From Pascua guehoae (lineage: Eukaryota > Basidiomycota > Tremellomycetes > Trichosporonales > Trichosporonaceae): 64,000 bases of DNA. Within the stretch, counting starts at the first letter, position 1, and each line of letters starts with the position of its first letter. The notes beneath the pieces were generated by a model. It was not told the origin of the DNA, did no database searches, and worked only from the letters and a program-made list of their open reading frames with translations. The position numbers and the translations under genes are program-made. The DNA is taken from assembly GCA_001600415.1 (NCBI GenBank), contig BCJX01000005.1, forward strand, positions 12,029 to 76,028. The letters run 5' to 3'. Positions 45,479-58,858 of this stretch are shown here, piece after piece.

Positions 45479-48400
45479 ATGTGGGCCGCGCTCCTCCTCC
45501 TCCCGCTGGCGATGGCGCGATGTCTGCCGTCGGGCGACGAGGTGCCCATCAACGCGGCGCTGGCCACGGGTGAGTCTGAGTCTGAGCCTGAGTCTGCGCG
45601 ACGCGACGCGACGTGTCGAGGGCTGTAGTCGGACGTGTCCGGCTGGAGGCGGTGGAAGGAGGTCGGGGTGTATCTGCCGTGTGTATGGGGCTGCACGGCG
45701 GCTTGTTATCTACGAGGAGCCGTTGCGTGCTCGGCATCGAGTACACTGTAACCCGACCCAGAGCCAGAGATAGATACGAGTACCACAGCGCCCGACTATA
45801 CTGGCCCCACTTAACTAGCCGGACTCTACTTGCCCGACTCGAGCTAACGCCAGGCGGCCGCGGGACGACGGTCACGCTCTGCGCGGGCTCGGTGCACCGC
45901 CTCTCGGCGCCCATCTTCTTTACCGCCCCGCAGCAGACGCTCACGACGGCCGCGGGCGCGACGGGCCACGAGCGCGCGCTGCTCATTGTCGACGGCGAGG
46001 AGCAGGCGGTGGCTGTCAAGTGAGTTGGGAGGGCACAACGGTACAGACTGTAACGTGAGGCTGGGACGGTGTGGGGTCGCCAGTGGGCTCGCGACAGTGG
46101 GCTCGCGACAGTGTTGGGGGTGTGACAGGCTACAGGTGTACGAGAGGGGGGAACGCCCGACATGGGCGAGATTGAAAGAGCAAGATGCGGCGGAAGGGAG
46201 TCTTCTGGAGTGATGTGCGGTGCATGGACGCGCAGCTGAAGGAGCGACGGAAGGGGAGCAGAAGGGCTAGACTAGGACGGACTAGGACGGACTAGGAGAG
46301 CGGTCATCAAGAATGACGGAGCGAAGAATGCGGTGATTGAGACCAAGCTGGCAGAAGGCCGTAGACGGCGCGATCCCACACCACCGCCGAGTGGTGGCAG
46401 CAGCGCTACCAGCGGCCAGAGCCTCGTCCAAGTTTCAACCCCAAGCGGCATGAATACAGCATATATCCACTGCACGAACTGACGCCCAGAGCCGACTGCA
46501 AGGCATGCGCGGGGGCGACCATCTCCAACCTCATTGTCGACGGCAACCGGCCCCAACTGCTCCGTGTCCCCCTCGGCGGCGCGCTGCTCGAGCTCGGCAA
46601 CGCCGAGAACCAGCGCGTGATGGGGTGCAGGCTATTTGAGCCGCGCGGGTGGAGCGCGCTGCATGTACGCGAGGGAGACGCGTTGAATTGCCGCAAGGCG
46701 TATGTGGGGGATAATGTTATCGTGAGTGGGACGCGGGGGATGTCGGAGAGACTAAGGGGGGTTGGGGAAGGAGGGCTGAGAGAGGGCGGCGACACGCCGT
46801 GGTGACGCGTGGATCAACACGAAGACTGTGCCCTTCCGCCCCGACGACTCCAAGACGCTGCGGTGTAGCTGACGACAGGGCCCATGCGGCGAAGAGTGGG
46901 ACGACGAGTACGATGGGCTCGAGGAGCAAAAGCCCAACTGGGGCAACCCGCGCGCGGACGGCATTTCGCTCGCGTGCAAGGAGAGCGTGGTGGAGCGCAA
47001 CGTGGTATTTGACACGACAGACGGGGCCATTGTCCTCTTTGGGTCGGCGGGCACGACGGTGCGGCACAACAAGGTGTACGCGCGCACGCGCGTGGTACTG
47101 GGCGGCGTCAACCTCGTCGACTATGCGCCGTGGAGCGGCGACTATACGGGCGTGCGCGTCGAGCGCAACGACTTTTTCGCCCACGGGCGCTACTTCAAGA
47201 TCGGCATTGTCGTGGGCCCCAGCAGCTGGATTGACGATACGGAAAACTCTGTGCGCGGCGCGCGCATCGCCCACAATACTTTCCACGGCACATACTTTGG
47301 CTATGCGATTGTCGTGTCGTCGGCGACCGACTTTTCCGTGCTCGCCAACGACGCGAGTGATGCGAGCTTTGACGGCGTCCCGGGGCGAGATTGCCCGGCT
47401 GCACCCCCGAATGCGCCGCCCACCGCCTTCCTCGTCAACAAGGGCAGTGTAAAGGCCACGCTGCAGCCAGAGTTTGTCAATGGCGAAGTCCAGCACAGTG
47501 AGTGGAGGCCGAAAAGTCGAAACGAGACGACAGTGGCACACCACCCCACCCTCGACCATTATCCGCCCCTCGACCAAGCACCTGCTGCTTTTCCCCCACA
47601 GCCAGCTCCTCCTCTGCCCCTCTACCAGCGGCGAGCAGCGGCGAGTAGCGGCGAGCGACAGCTCTGACAAGAGAGCCGCGGCTCTGACCCGGGGGGCACG
47701 CTGCCTGGTCTCCCTAACACGCATTTTTTCCGTTGTTGATCCTAACCACACCGGTTATCGCTTAGCATTACCAAACTAACTCTGCAGTCATCTGCATCCT
47801 CCCCGCAGACAATGGCAGGCCCTACGTGCCCTGGCGCATGCGCGACTCGCCCGCGGCCGCGGCGGCGCGCGACCCCAACCGGGGCCTGGACACGCGCCTC
47901 GCCGACGCCCTCGTCGCGTACCAGGAGACGGTGCTGGGCGCGATGCGCGCCGTGGGAGCCAGGCTCAACGCGACTGGCACCACACCCCCGACTAGCGACG
48001 CGAGGAACGGCCCCGCGGGCGCGGGCACACGTGAGCGTGAGCGCGGTGACGTCGGCAGTAAACAAGACGCCGGCGGCACTGAGCGTGACGCTGGCGCTGG
48101 CGCTGCACACTACGAGTCGCGGCTCGCCACGCTCGAGCGCTCGGCCGCGAGCCTGGCCGCCGAGCTGGGCTTTCTCGACAAGGAAATCGCCATGCTGGCC
48201 ACAAAGGCCGGCGAGCTGGCAGACGCCAACCGGCCCAAACTGCAGGCGCTGTACGAGTCGCTCGAGCACAGAGTTGGAGCGGGGACGCGTGGGAGTGGGA
48301 GCGGCGGAAGGAACGGCCACGGCCACGGCCACGGCAACGGCAACGGCAACGCGCGCAGTGGCGGGCAGGGAAACGGCTACGGCAGCGATGACGGCAAGGG

Positions 48401-48593
48401 CAACCGGCGCTTGGGCGACAAGACTAGCACCAAGACGAGGGCCCCGACCGCAGGCGTCGCAGGCGACGACGACGAGTCCATCTCTGCCAGGTCCGTGTTT
48501 GGGGCCATGGCGCTGGTCGCGCTCATCTTCCTCGTCTACCTTGCCGTCATGCGCCAGGTGCGGCGGCGCGCCGGTAAGAATAAAGTCTTCTAG
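45479..48593 (+). CDS. membrane-anchored parallel beta-helix (pectin-lyase-fold) protein
   Basis: Exons 45479-45569, 45854-46019, 46490-46721, 46879-47497 and 47788-48593 give 637 residues. A signal peptide (MWAALLLLPLAMARCL) opens the chain. Right-handed beta-helix coils follow, with repeated N/D-x-V/I patterns: ATISNLIVDGNRPQLLRVP, GISLACKESVVERNVVFDT, TTVRHNKVYARTRVVLGGV, GVRVERNDFFAHG, GARIAHNTFHGTYFGYAIVV. The C-terminal third has a heptad-like helical stretch and a Gly/His/Asn run. It ends with one membrane segment (VFGAMALVALIFLVYLAV) and a short basic tail, so it is a type I surface or secretory-pathway protein. No pectate-lyase catalytic residues could be assigned; carbohydrate binding or cleavage is inferred. 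Two in-frame acceptors 21 nt apart start exon 5. Confidence 0.85.
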
Positions 48594-49091
48594 ACGCAGG
48601 CCTTGTTCTTCTAGATGACAACCTACCACCCGATGGGCTCCATGACACGTAACGGCCACGGTCCTGGCATTGCTAGTGCCCAAGCAAAAAGGTCACAAGA
48701 CCCACCGCGATCGCGACAAGTCAAACATTGCCCCGCAATTCCCGTGCTAGCAAGGTCACACAGGTCACAAGACCCAGGCCCGACGCCCCCGGCGCGCCCC
48801 CGCGCGCGCGCGTCTCATGCCGTCGGACCGTGGTAAACACGACAAACAATGACAAACATAGACTAGATTCCGATTCCGACACGATGCATTCTTCTATTCT
48901 TGTACAGTGGGCGAGCGGGTGGTGGTCCACTCGTGGTACGCGGTACGCCCGTGGATAGGGGAAACATACAATGACCGATCTTCTGAGGGAGACATGGGAG
49001 ACGAGGCGTATGAAGGAGGCAGGCAATGCGATGGGAGAGCGAGATCCGCGCGCAATGATAATGTCCAGGGGAGTGATTTTTTGGTTTGTCT
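48594..49091. other. convergent intergenic region
   Basis: 498 bp between the beta-helix gene stop and the CSL gene stop. An imperfect direct repeat (ggtcacaagaccca... at about 48,691 and 48,767) is present. No gene seen. Confidence 0.6.
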
Positions 49092-52000
49092 TCAGTGGTG
49101 ATACTGGGGATACTTGAGAGGCGTCGGGAGGATGACCTGGCCATCATCGCGAACTAGTGAAATCGGCACCGGGTGTGCGGTAGGCGGCGGCTCTGCCGCG
49201 GCCATGACCTCACCACTGGGGAGTCGTCAGTGGCTGAACCGGCGGCATGGCCATGGCATGTGCCACACACACGCCCTAGTCTCGTTCCTACTCACCACCG
49301 GACCTCATTGTGCACCGCGGGCTGGTCGCCATAGTACACTTGGTACTGCGGATGGCCATCAGGGCGTTTCGTAAAGTTTTTCCCGTAGCTACAGAGTTAA
49401 TATCCTTGTACGTTACGGACCGGCACAGGCCCCCGCCAGCTCCAACCTAGTCCCGGAGAGCACGTGTCCAATGCGGAGGCGGGACTGGCATGTTTGTGGC
49501 CTGGGAAATCCACTCACAGTGTGACGAGAGGCATCGTCGACATGGACGTGTACTGATGGTTGTACTTTGCCGGCACCTCGGAGCTCATGTTGGGAGGCAG
49601 AAGGCGGTGCGCAATCGGGAACGGCGCCAGGTCGTGCGGGTCGGCAGCAAACGGCGGCACGTAGAACGTGTACGTCACCTGCTCGGTGCTCACAATGCTC
49701 CAGATGCAGACGTCGCCAACGTCCAGCGTCCAGTACATGCGCTCAATCGCGGGCATGCCGCCAGTCATGAGCGCATTGGACATGTACTCGTACGATGACG
49801 ATGAGGGAATGTCGGCAGACGCACGCTTCTTGTGCAGCGCCGGGCGCTGGAGCGGACCGCGGCTCGCCGAGCCCGTGCGCTGCCGGCGAACCGGCCCACC
49901 GTCAGTCGAAGGCAGTGCAATCTCGCCGGAATGGGGTGAAAACAGCGCCGATGACGACGACTTGCGGCTGTGGGCACCAAAGTAGTCGGTCGATGACGCC
50001 GACGAGATGGGGCTCGAGGGATTGGACGGGAGGCCTACTGTCGCAGTATGCGGGGTCATGGGAAGCACCCCGAAACGCGTTTGAGGTGTGTTGGGCATAC
50101 TCGAGGGGCGAGTGTTACCGCGAGTGTTGACAGGGACAGGGTTCCAACGGCGTTCCGAGTTGACAAACTGTTCGCGCACCGCCTCTTGGTCACACGACAG
50201 CCACAGACCACCAGTGGTCGGGTCGCCCTGGACCTGGCGAAGGTCGGGCTGGAACACCTCAAAGGCAACCTTTTGGAGCTGGGAAACGGGATGGCCCGGG
50301 AGCTCACCCTCGGGACAGGCAACGGTAGCGTCCGACGTCGTGCCGTCCATGCCGACAACATCCGAGCCCTCCTCGCCCCGGCGAATGACGAGCACTGGCG
50401 AGATCAGGCCAGTCTGCACCGACTGGAGCACAACCGTCGAGTTGTAACGGATCGGGGGCGCAAGGTGGGCCGGAATCACGTTGGCAGGGAGGTTGGGCCA
50501 ACCAGGATTCTGCGACTTCATGTTGCTCAGACCAGCGGGCTTGGTCGCGTCAACAAGGTAGATGATAAACGACTCCCAGACGCTCGGGTTGACGGTGAAG
50601 CCGCGGAAGATGCTGTCAGACGCCGGAAGCGACGGCGGGAAGGCGCCCGTAACAGGCTTGCCATCCGAACCCAGTTGGCGAGTCAGGTCGATCGGCACCG
50701 AAAGGTACCGAGTAGACGACGTCTGCGACTTGACGCGGTTGAACAGCGCGATCGTCGAACCGTGCTGGATGATGACTGCAAGCGGGATCAGCGTTTAGAA
50801 CTTTGCAAGGGGGAGAGATGCTCACGCTCGGCAGACTTGGAGTTGGACTTCTTCTTGCTCGGCTTGGAAATGACCTTGATCTCCTTGCTTTCAAAGACGC
50901 CAATGACGCGCTCATTGGTAATGTCGCCCATGGTGCCCTTGGCGGGACCCCAGCCGTGGATGCCGGCGTGGTGCGCAAACGGCGCCTTGACAGTCACGAG
51001 AGCCTTGACCTCGCGGCGCTTGCCATCACTGTCAGAGATGTGGAGGTTCTTGCCTGCAATGTTGCCGAGGAACGGCTTGTCGTCATCGGTGATCGCCTGT
51101 GTGTGGATCTTCTCGTCGAGCGACTTGTTGTCCAGCGTCGTCCACGCCACATGGACATCCTTGACCATGGTCTCGCCAGAGAGACTAATGTTGACACGCG
51201 GGGGAAGGAGCGGCGAGATGGGGCAGTCGTCCTTGCTCTGGGTAAACCAGCTCTTGCCGACAAGAGTCGCCTGCGGGTGCGGGCAGAGGAAACGCTTCTC
51301 GGTGCCATAGCTCTTCTGGCCGACCTTGGGCGACATGATGATAATCTTGCGCTCACCAAATGCGAGGCGGTTGGGGGCCGAAAGGTACATGCGGACATAC
51401 TGGTTGATAAGCTTGCTGCTGGGCACGGGGTCGCCAGTTGCCGAAGGAAGCGCCGACAGGTCAAATGAATGCGATGATTGATGGTGCGTCGGCGGCGTCA
51501 TTTGAGGGTGATGCGGGTGGTGCTGGTGCTGTCCGTCCATGACCAGTGTGCGGGTAAGTGGTAACGAGAGGTCCTCAACACCACCGCTCCAGTCGTGCTC
51601 GGTCGAGCTGGCAGAGAGCGACGACTGGCGGCTTTCGAGGATCAGGTCACTAAAGCTCTTGGTCGGCTTGAGCAGCTGCTGGTGAGGAAGCTGCGATGGC
51701 GAAATTGTGCCATGGAACGCATACGACGGGGGCGGGACGTTCGGGATGCCGTGGGCCATCATCATGTCGGCCGGGAATGGGCTCTGGAAGTAGTTGGGCG
51801 TGAGAATGCGGTCCTGCGACATGTCCAAGCCAGACGGCGGGTTCGAATAGGCAGCAGACGAAGGAAGCTGACCCTGCTGCTGCATTTGGAACGATTGCCC
51901 AGTAATGTCGAGGGCGAGAGCCGGGCGCTGTGCCTGTGGAAGCGCGGGTTGCGCCAGAGGGAAGGGCGGCGCCGCCATGGACAAGCCGAAAGCAGGCGGC

Positions 52001-52511
52001 TGGCCATTTGCAGTTGCACCGGTAACGAGGCCGAGGTCGTACTGGGGTACGCTGGAGAAGTCGACCGGGTGGCCACCCGGGTCGAGCCCCAGGCCGTTAC
52101 CTTCCTCGTTGTTGGAAGACGGCATGGGGAACTGTGGGGTGGCAAAAGTGACGGGCTATTGGGGGCAAGGCGAGAGAGTGGTCGAAAGTGGTAGAGGCAA
52201 GGCCGAGCAAGGGGGTGAATGGACAATGAGAGAGAAGGGATGGAGGCCAAGCAGGCGCAAGGTATCAGTCAGCGACGACTCTACAATCGGGCGCATTCGG
52301 CACTTACCCCGCCGCTTTGCTGTTGAGAGTGCCACATCGAGCTAGGATACAGAGTGGACAGGTCGGGGTACGAGATGTTGTCGTGCTTTGCGCCCGAGAA
52401 GAAGCTCAGTTCGTCGGGGTCGGCCTTGACGTACGAATCGGACGAGGTCGCTTCGGGGGTACGCACAGCAGTTGTCGAGGAAACGGCGTTCGCCAGGTAC
52501 TCCGCTATCAT
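49092..52511 (-). CDS. CSL (CBF1/Su(H)/LAG-1) family transcription factor
   Basis: Exons 52511-52308, 52131-50826, 50775-49518, 49388-49296 and 49215-49092 join to 994 residues. A Gln/Pro/Ser-rich head precedes the Rel-homology N domain at about 308-490 (KLINQYVRMYLSAPNRLAF, KSYGTEKRFLCPHP, SWFTQS). The beta-trefoil domain begins LIIQHGSTIALFNRVKSQTS and carries a Ser-rich insert of some 150 residues. The C-terminal Rel domain ends with VRCGEVMAAAEPPP and ISLVRDDGQVILPTP. In animals this factor binds GTGGGAA-type sites and executes Notch signalling. Fungi have no Notch; fission yeast Cbf11 and Cbf12 act in adhesion, cell division and lipid metabolism. The long head and the trefoil insert are typical of fungal members. 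The upstream minus strand is C/T-rich for kilobases. An upstream 5' exon cannot be excluded. Confidence 0.95.
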
Positions 52512-53459
52512 GTCAGCGCCGGGGGGGGGTTGGATTGGATGCAAGGGAGTGCGTTGGCAGGCAGGTGACCGCGTAGGTCGCCTGGTGCTTTAAGGAAGGT
52601 GGTGTCGGTGGGTGGGTGACGTGACACCAGCTGCGGAATGCGAGCGTGGGCGACGCCTTTTATCAGGCTGGGAAACAACGCTAGTGATGTGCGATTGCAA
52701 GAGCGATTGCGAAGACAAAGGCACCGTGTCTCGACACGCTTGGCGGAACACGTAGGAGTTCAAGATAGCAGGTCACGCGCGCTCGTGATGGCACGAACGT
52801 GTACAGGCAATCGACGGGCACCGCCCGGCGGTTTGTCAAAGAGGTGTGGAGGCGGGCAATGTAGGGGAAGGACAGGCCGCCAACAGTGTCTGGCAGTGTG
52901 GAGCGCACGCGATCGCGAGGAAAGGGGTGGACGCGGTGGGGGTGGGGAATGCAAGTGTGTGCGCGAAGGCAATGCGTGTGGACACGCGAGGGCGTGTGTG
53001 TAGCACAACAGTGAACACACAAGTGCCAGTCAGAGGCGACTGCCAAGCTGCCGACCGAGTGGAGGCGGCGACAGACCAGGGTCCTAGCCAGTTGTGGGAG
53101 CCAAAACGCACACCCGTCCGCGCCCATGCAAGGCTGTCTGCTCACCTGTCTGCTAGCCTTTGAGGGTGCCCAGCACCGGGTGTTCGAGGTGGTGTGGAGT
53201 GATGTGTAGTGGTGGGTGTTGCGAGACGGAGGCGGCCCGTCAAGATGAGGGCGGCGGTGGGGTAAAGGGTGCGGGGCAAAGGGACAAGCTAAGGGGCGGC
53301 GACCAACTACAGTCGTAAAGAAGCAACGAGACCTGCTCTGCAGAGGAAGAGTCTTGCAAGCGACAGCGCGTGTGGGTAGAGTGTGGTGGTGGCGAGGGGA
53401 GGGAGGAAACAGACTTGGGGGGAATGTATGACTAGAAGAGGAAAGCAGAAAAACACAAA

Positions 53460-53499
53460 NNNNNNNNNNNNNNNNNNNNNNNNNNNNNNNNNNNNNNNN
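53460..53499. other. 40-base run of N (assembly gap)
   Basis: Forty undetermined bases between an A-rich and a G-rich purine tract. The gap falls in the purine/pyrimidine-biased upstream region of the CSL gene, so its true length is unknown. Confidence 0.98.
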
Positions 53500-56400
53500 G
53501 GGGGGGAAAGGAAGGGGTTGAAGAGCAACAGAGGAAGGAGAATGCCGGATGATATTGGAAGGTGGTGGACGAGCCAACGTCAGAGCCAGCCGGGGTGGGG
53601 TGGGGTGGGGGCGTGCAGTTTGGCCAGGCAGCAGGTTGTCTGTCTGTCCATACAGGCAGGATGCTAAGTAAGGAAAGGTAGCTGTGGTGGGTAGACAGGT
53701 ACACACACAGGGCGGGTGGATGCGGTGGGTGGATCGAGAGGAGCCAGACCCCTTAGTTTGTCCACATGCCGTATGCCGACAGAGCAGAGCAGAGCAAACC
53801 AAACCAAACCAAACCATGCAAAGGATGCAAAGCATTTTCCCATTCCGCGGCCAGGTGCCGGACACAGGCATTGTGGCGGCGCGCACGCGCGTGTGCACTA
53901 AGACGACCAGTGGGCCAGTGGCTTTGCAGATGATGGCATGGCGAGCAAGGCAAGGCATCGAGCGAGCGAGCGAGCGGCGAGACCAATTTGGGCCATTTGG
54001 CAACAGCTTGGTCACTTCAGCAACACACGCCGACCAGGTACAGACAGACAGACTCTACTCTGTCTGCTAGCATGGATGGATGCCAAATACGCGGTAGCAG
54101 GTCATGGGTTTTGACAGTGGTCCTGGTGGATGATGCATGCGCTGGGCAGGTGCATGGTACAGGCAGTGCAGGCAGATGGATGGCGGATGGTCGAGGTTGC
54201 TTGGCTAAGCGTCGGCTGTGCCTTGGTGCCGTATCGTATCGGCCCTTTGGAGCAGAGCCTCTTGCTGCCTGCCTCGGCACCAGGCGAGCGAGCGAGCGAG
54301 CGAGCTTGCCGAGAGGACCACGGTGTATACCTAAAGCCCAGGCAAGCCGGCAGAGGTACACGAATGACGGACAAGCCAGGGACGCACCACCCATGCACCT
54401 TGTGCATTATTGCACCTTTGGGCATTTGGGCTTGGTGGCGACGTTTTGGCGGCATTTGCGGCACATGCGGTCAGGTGAATCAGGTGGTGTGGCTGCGGGG
54501 CACACCCACCTGTGTTTCCCCCCACCATGCATGCCACCACTCACTCACTCACTCGTTCCTTGCTCCCTCCTTGCCCCTCCTCCTATGGAGCTGGCCACCC
54601 TCGATCTCGGCCACTCAACCCTCATGCCCCGGCGGTCCCTGCCGGCCACGAGCAAATGCAACGAACACGGGGCCTTGGTTTTGGCCTGCGCACTCCTCGG
54701 TCGGGCCGATCCCGTCCGCTCTGTCCGATGGCCGACTGACTGTTCCTCCGCTCTGGCCGGGTCTTTGTGGACCAAGGTTCCACATACCTGGTCGGTCTCA
54801 AGAATCATCATATGCCGGTCGTCCACCATCGATCACTAGCCTGCTTGGGTTGCCCCCTAGGTTCCCTGCAGTAACCGACTGACCGGCCCTTGCCTTGAAC
54901 ATGCTATGTGCGACACCCGACATGCGAATGGCCGCTACCTCGTCGCTCGAGCTAGACCGAACAGACTTGCGACAACCTTTTTTTTTTTTTTTTTTATCGC
55001 CACCACTGCGGCCTGCGGACGTCTGCACCGCATTCGGAGACATGTGGTTGGGACCTGGCTGGCCTCGCCCCGCAGGGCCGCGACGAAGATTCGCTTTCAC
55101 TTTAACTCGTCCCCTCGGCCCATCTGGAGCCAGCCTCGGCTCGCCGGGTCGCTCTGCCGTACGTCGACCCGGTCACACCACGCTATTTCCTGCACAACGG
55201 CACTAAGACACACAACGGCTGGCACTAACACTCTGTTCATTTGTTGGCCTGTGCTCTTGAGATCTGCATTCAACGCCCTGCTCTGTCGATGTTAGGCCGC
55301 CCTTGGGCTTTTCGCCCCCCGACAGACTGGATGATGACCATTACGACGCCCAGCCGTGCCGTACCCGTGGCCGGTATCCTTGTCAGATCGCCAACCAATT
55401 CAATCACACTGCAGCACAAGTTAGCTACCGGTTGGTAACAGAACAAGCATACCCTGACGACACGAAGCCGCGTAGTCACTCCACAGCGATCCAGCGAGAG
55501 CCAATGTCGCGTGTTGGAATCTCAGAGACCATGCTCGGATGGCAGAAGCAAGGTTTCTCTGCAGAGTCTTTTGCACTTGAATTTGAGTCACAAGTGTCGT
55601 CATCCAGCCAGCTTGAAGCTTGGAGAGGAGCTGGGGTTGGAGTATGACGAGGGATGGCTTATGGGTGGGTGCAAAGCGGTCGGCCAGACAGGACGGGCAG
55701 GCCCGACATCTGACAGCCTTTTGCGTGTGCCGCCGCCTGCCAACTTTGTTCCTGGCCATTGCCCTGACGCGTTCCTAAACAATAGCGTTCCTATCTTTGT
55801 TGCCGTTTCACCAAATCAACCTTTAACGTTATCAGGAGGCTCGAACCCATCCGAACGGCTATCGGCGTGGTAACAGCTGCTCTGACATAATCCGAACAGA
55901 ACAAACCCATGCGAGACAGTTCAGCGGTGTTGTGATGTATTGATGGTGGGTGTCTTGATGGACATGTCCCTCCGCTACTATTGCAAGGGCCTCGTTTCCC
56001 AGACGTGTGTGCGCCAGCGTGGGCGTGGCATTCACGGCACAAACAAGACGTCGCATGCGGCACGTCACATAGCCACTCGTCTCTTACCCAGTTTTCACCT
56101 CTCCCGAGCGTGACAAGATGAATGTTGGCGCGTACGACTAGCGCGACGACGCGGCTCAAGCATGGCCCTTGGGTAGGACATCGAGGAACCGGAGTACTGC
56201 CGAGCCCCGGGACCATTATTTTGCGGTTTTTGGCTCACCACACGTTGTGTCATGTAGCACGCATGTAGCAAAGGGGGGCGGTGTATGGATGGGACGTATG
56301 CGACGAATCGGAGACCCAGTTCCGGGTCAAGCAACGTCTATCTTAATCTTGTTACTACTGATTTGCCTCTTCTGGACAGAACATGGCGACTTACGATAGC

Positions 56401-57753
56401 AATCCATTTCGACCATGGTTTCAGTCTACAGTACAAAGATGATGCAGTCAGTGGCACCGGAATGGGAACAGCCTTGTCCGCGAACCAGCAAACAGGCAAT
56501 CACACAAGTGGCCCTCACAGACACAAACACCGCATGCGTGTCCATGCCGCAGGGAACACTACTGCCAATCAAGAGAGAATGCCCGAGAACAAACAAACAA
56601 TGCGCGCGCCGCGTGAGGGCTGAAAGGGATGCCTGAGTCTCACGGTGAGGCTGCCAATATCCATCAACAGTTCGATCATGATCCATCAGACTCCACTTGA
56701 TCACGAAACACCCAACTACCTACAGTCCGTCGAGCGCGTGCATCGGAATCGCCAAACGTATGCTGACCGAACGCCGCGTTCCAGCCCACCGTCATGGTTT
56801 CGCGACTACTGGAGTCATCGAAACAACGTACCCCATAACGCAACCCACCAAACAATAGCGAGTAGCGATTACCGGCGACGTACTCCTTTTGTGTCGTCGG
56901 CCCCACCCAGCACCCTGGCCTCGGGCAGGGCCCAGCGGCGATAGGCAAAAGGCTGAAGGAGTTTAGGGCCGGACCTGAGCCTAATTAAAAAGATGCTTTT
57001 GATCCTACGGCTTGGTAACATGGTGACAGGTGACAACGTGCAGGCCATGCTGTAAGACCGGCTTATCCGTCAAACATGATCAGCAAGTGTTCCCGGTTGC
57101 CGTGTTTCGGTGGAAGGTGTGGGGCATGAGAGATGATGTTGGGGAGACAAACAAAACACGAACGCGACATCGGCCAACAACAGCAGCAGATGGCAACCTA
57201 ATTCAACGAGGGCCATCAACGACATGTAACGACAACATTCCGAAACGATGCACGCCAGTCACTGGACTGGCGAATGGCTGGTCACACTCTCGTACATGCA
57301 GTTCCCAGCTCCGGAACAGCCGGGAAGGAACCAGGGCCGCCACCACTGCAGTACGAATCCGCCTTGACCGTGCATGCGACGTCAAATAGCTACCGACAAC
57401 TGGCGCGTTCTTGCCGCGCGGGCCCTGGCTGAAAATTGGGCTAACCTTCGGAACGGGAAACGTGGTCGCTGCTGGGCCACATGACCGCCCAGTCGGGCCT
57501 GCAGATGGTGCTCTTGGCTGTGCACCACCTGACTCAGAGCCGCTGGTCGGTACGTCATACAGATGCAACACAGGAGTTGCACACGTCTGTGGCTTCAAGC
57601 CACACTTATTTTTACTTGCTATTTCACACTCTCCTGTTCGCAACGCTCAACGCACTCGCAGACCGTTCCATTGCGAACACAACTCACGTCACTAATCCCG
57701 GCTTGCTTTCGCGCTAGCGCTGCAGACGATAGTTCCATCACACTCCACGCCCC

Positions 57754-57995
57754 ACTGATCATTCCACTACGCTTACATTCTTCGAGGCTGAGCACAGCTC
57801 ACTTCGGGACTCTGTTCTCGTGATTGAATGAACCACCACGAATGCCACCACGTGATCCAGGCGCGTCCATTCAGTACTGATCATTCCCTGCACTCAACAC
57901 CCTCGATGCTGAGCACAACTCACTCCCGGACTCAGTATTCTTAAGCAAATGAACCAATAGTGCCACCAGACCTGTCAGGCGCTTCAATGCACTAC
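57754..57995. repeat. degenerate 122-bp tandem duplication
   Basis: Two copies starting at actgatcattcc (57,754 and 57,876) share blocks such as ctgagcacarctcact, gactc and gaaccam...tgccacca in the same order at a 122-bp offset. The copies have diverged clearly, so it is an old duplication. Confidence 0.75.
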
Positions 57996-58858
57996 TTCAC
58001 ACTTCCAGACACGGTCGACTGCTACTGAGTCTGCACAATGGAACTAGCGTAGAGCGTGGAGCCCTCGGCTTATACCGTCTACTTGCTCCCGAGCGAATCC
58101 CCTGGACGTTGCTGTACTACCCCAAAGTCATGCCTTCAAGTGGCATCGTCGCTCCGAGTTAATCTATTGCGCTATGGGAGCCCGGACGCCATGGTTGGGA
58201 TGCCTTCACTGCGCGATTGAGGCTGGTGCAATCGCCCATCTCCATCTGCGCCCCCACCACGCTGCCCCCCGGGGGGATGAAGATGTTGCCCATCGAGGAT
58301 GCATCGCATCTCGGGAAGACTCCCATCTGTGAGATGAATGACACCACCAGCCAGTGCGGCAGCTCACATAGGACCCCGTAGGAGGCAGCGGTTGCTCGAA
58401 AGGGTCAGAATTTCACGAAAGAGACGCCACGGCTTGCATGTCCCGTTCGAAACGTTGTACTTGATCTCAGGGGCCTCGAATGTCGCCCTGGTACAGGCAG
58501 CTTCGAGACAAATGCTCCTGCAAACGTTTCAGTCGAGTGGGACCACGAGGAACGGATATGCGACTCCTAGATCCTAGTGTAGGATGCGCCTTCCGCTATG
58601 CCAAGCCAGTATCTGCTCACGCACCGCCCGGTTCCCATCGTGACAAGTTGGATAAAGACTCACCTTAGAGAACGAAGGTGTGCGATGCCGTCAAAAGGAC
58701 TCGTGTGGTCGGTGACAATACGAGCGCTCACATCGGCCTTCTCCTTGTCCCACATCGGCCTTCCCCTTGTCCGCCACGGAACGACAGATGCCCCATATCC
58801 CATTTCTCGCATCACAGCCTCGTCCTGCCCTACCCGCGAGCTCCAAAAAGGAGGAGGA

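Larger units (their letters stand above)
52512..58858. other. gene-poor region upstream of the CSL gene
   Basis: To about 54,000 the plus strand is purine-rich (C/T-rich on the minus strand), as expected for a long CSL leader or promoter. A T19-like run sits near 54,978. From about 55,000 base composition is more even. No open frame on either strand shows a recognisable domain or a consistent exon chain. Confidence 0.5.

Noticed and set aside
55832..55870. B-box-like sequence on the minus strand (GGTTCGAGCC)
   Set aside because: No A box, anticodon stem or acceptor pairing could be found upstream, so it is not a tRNA.
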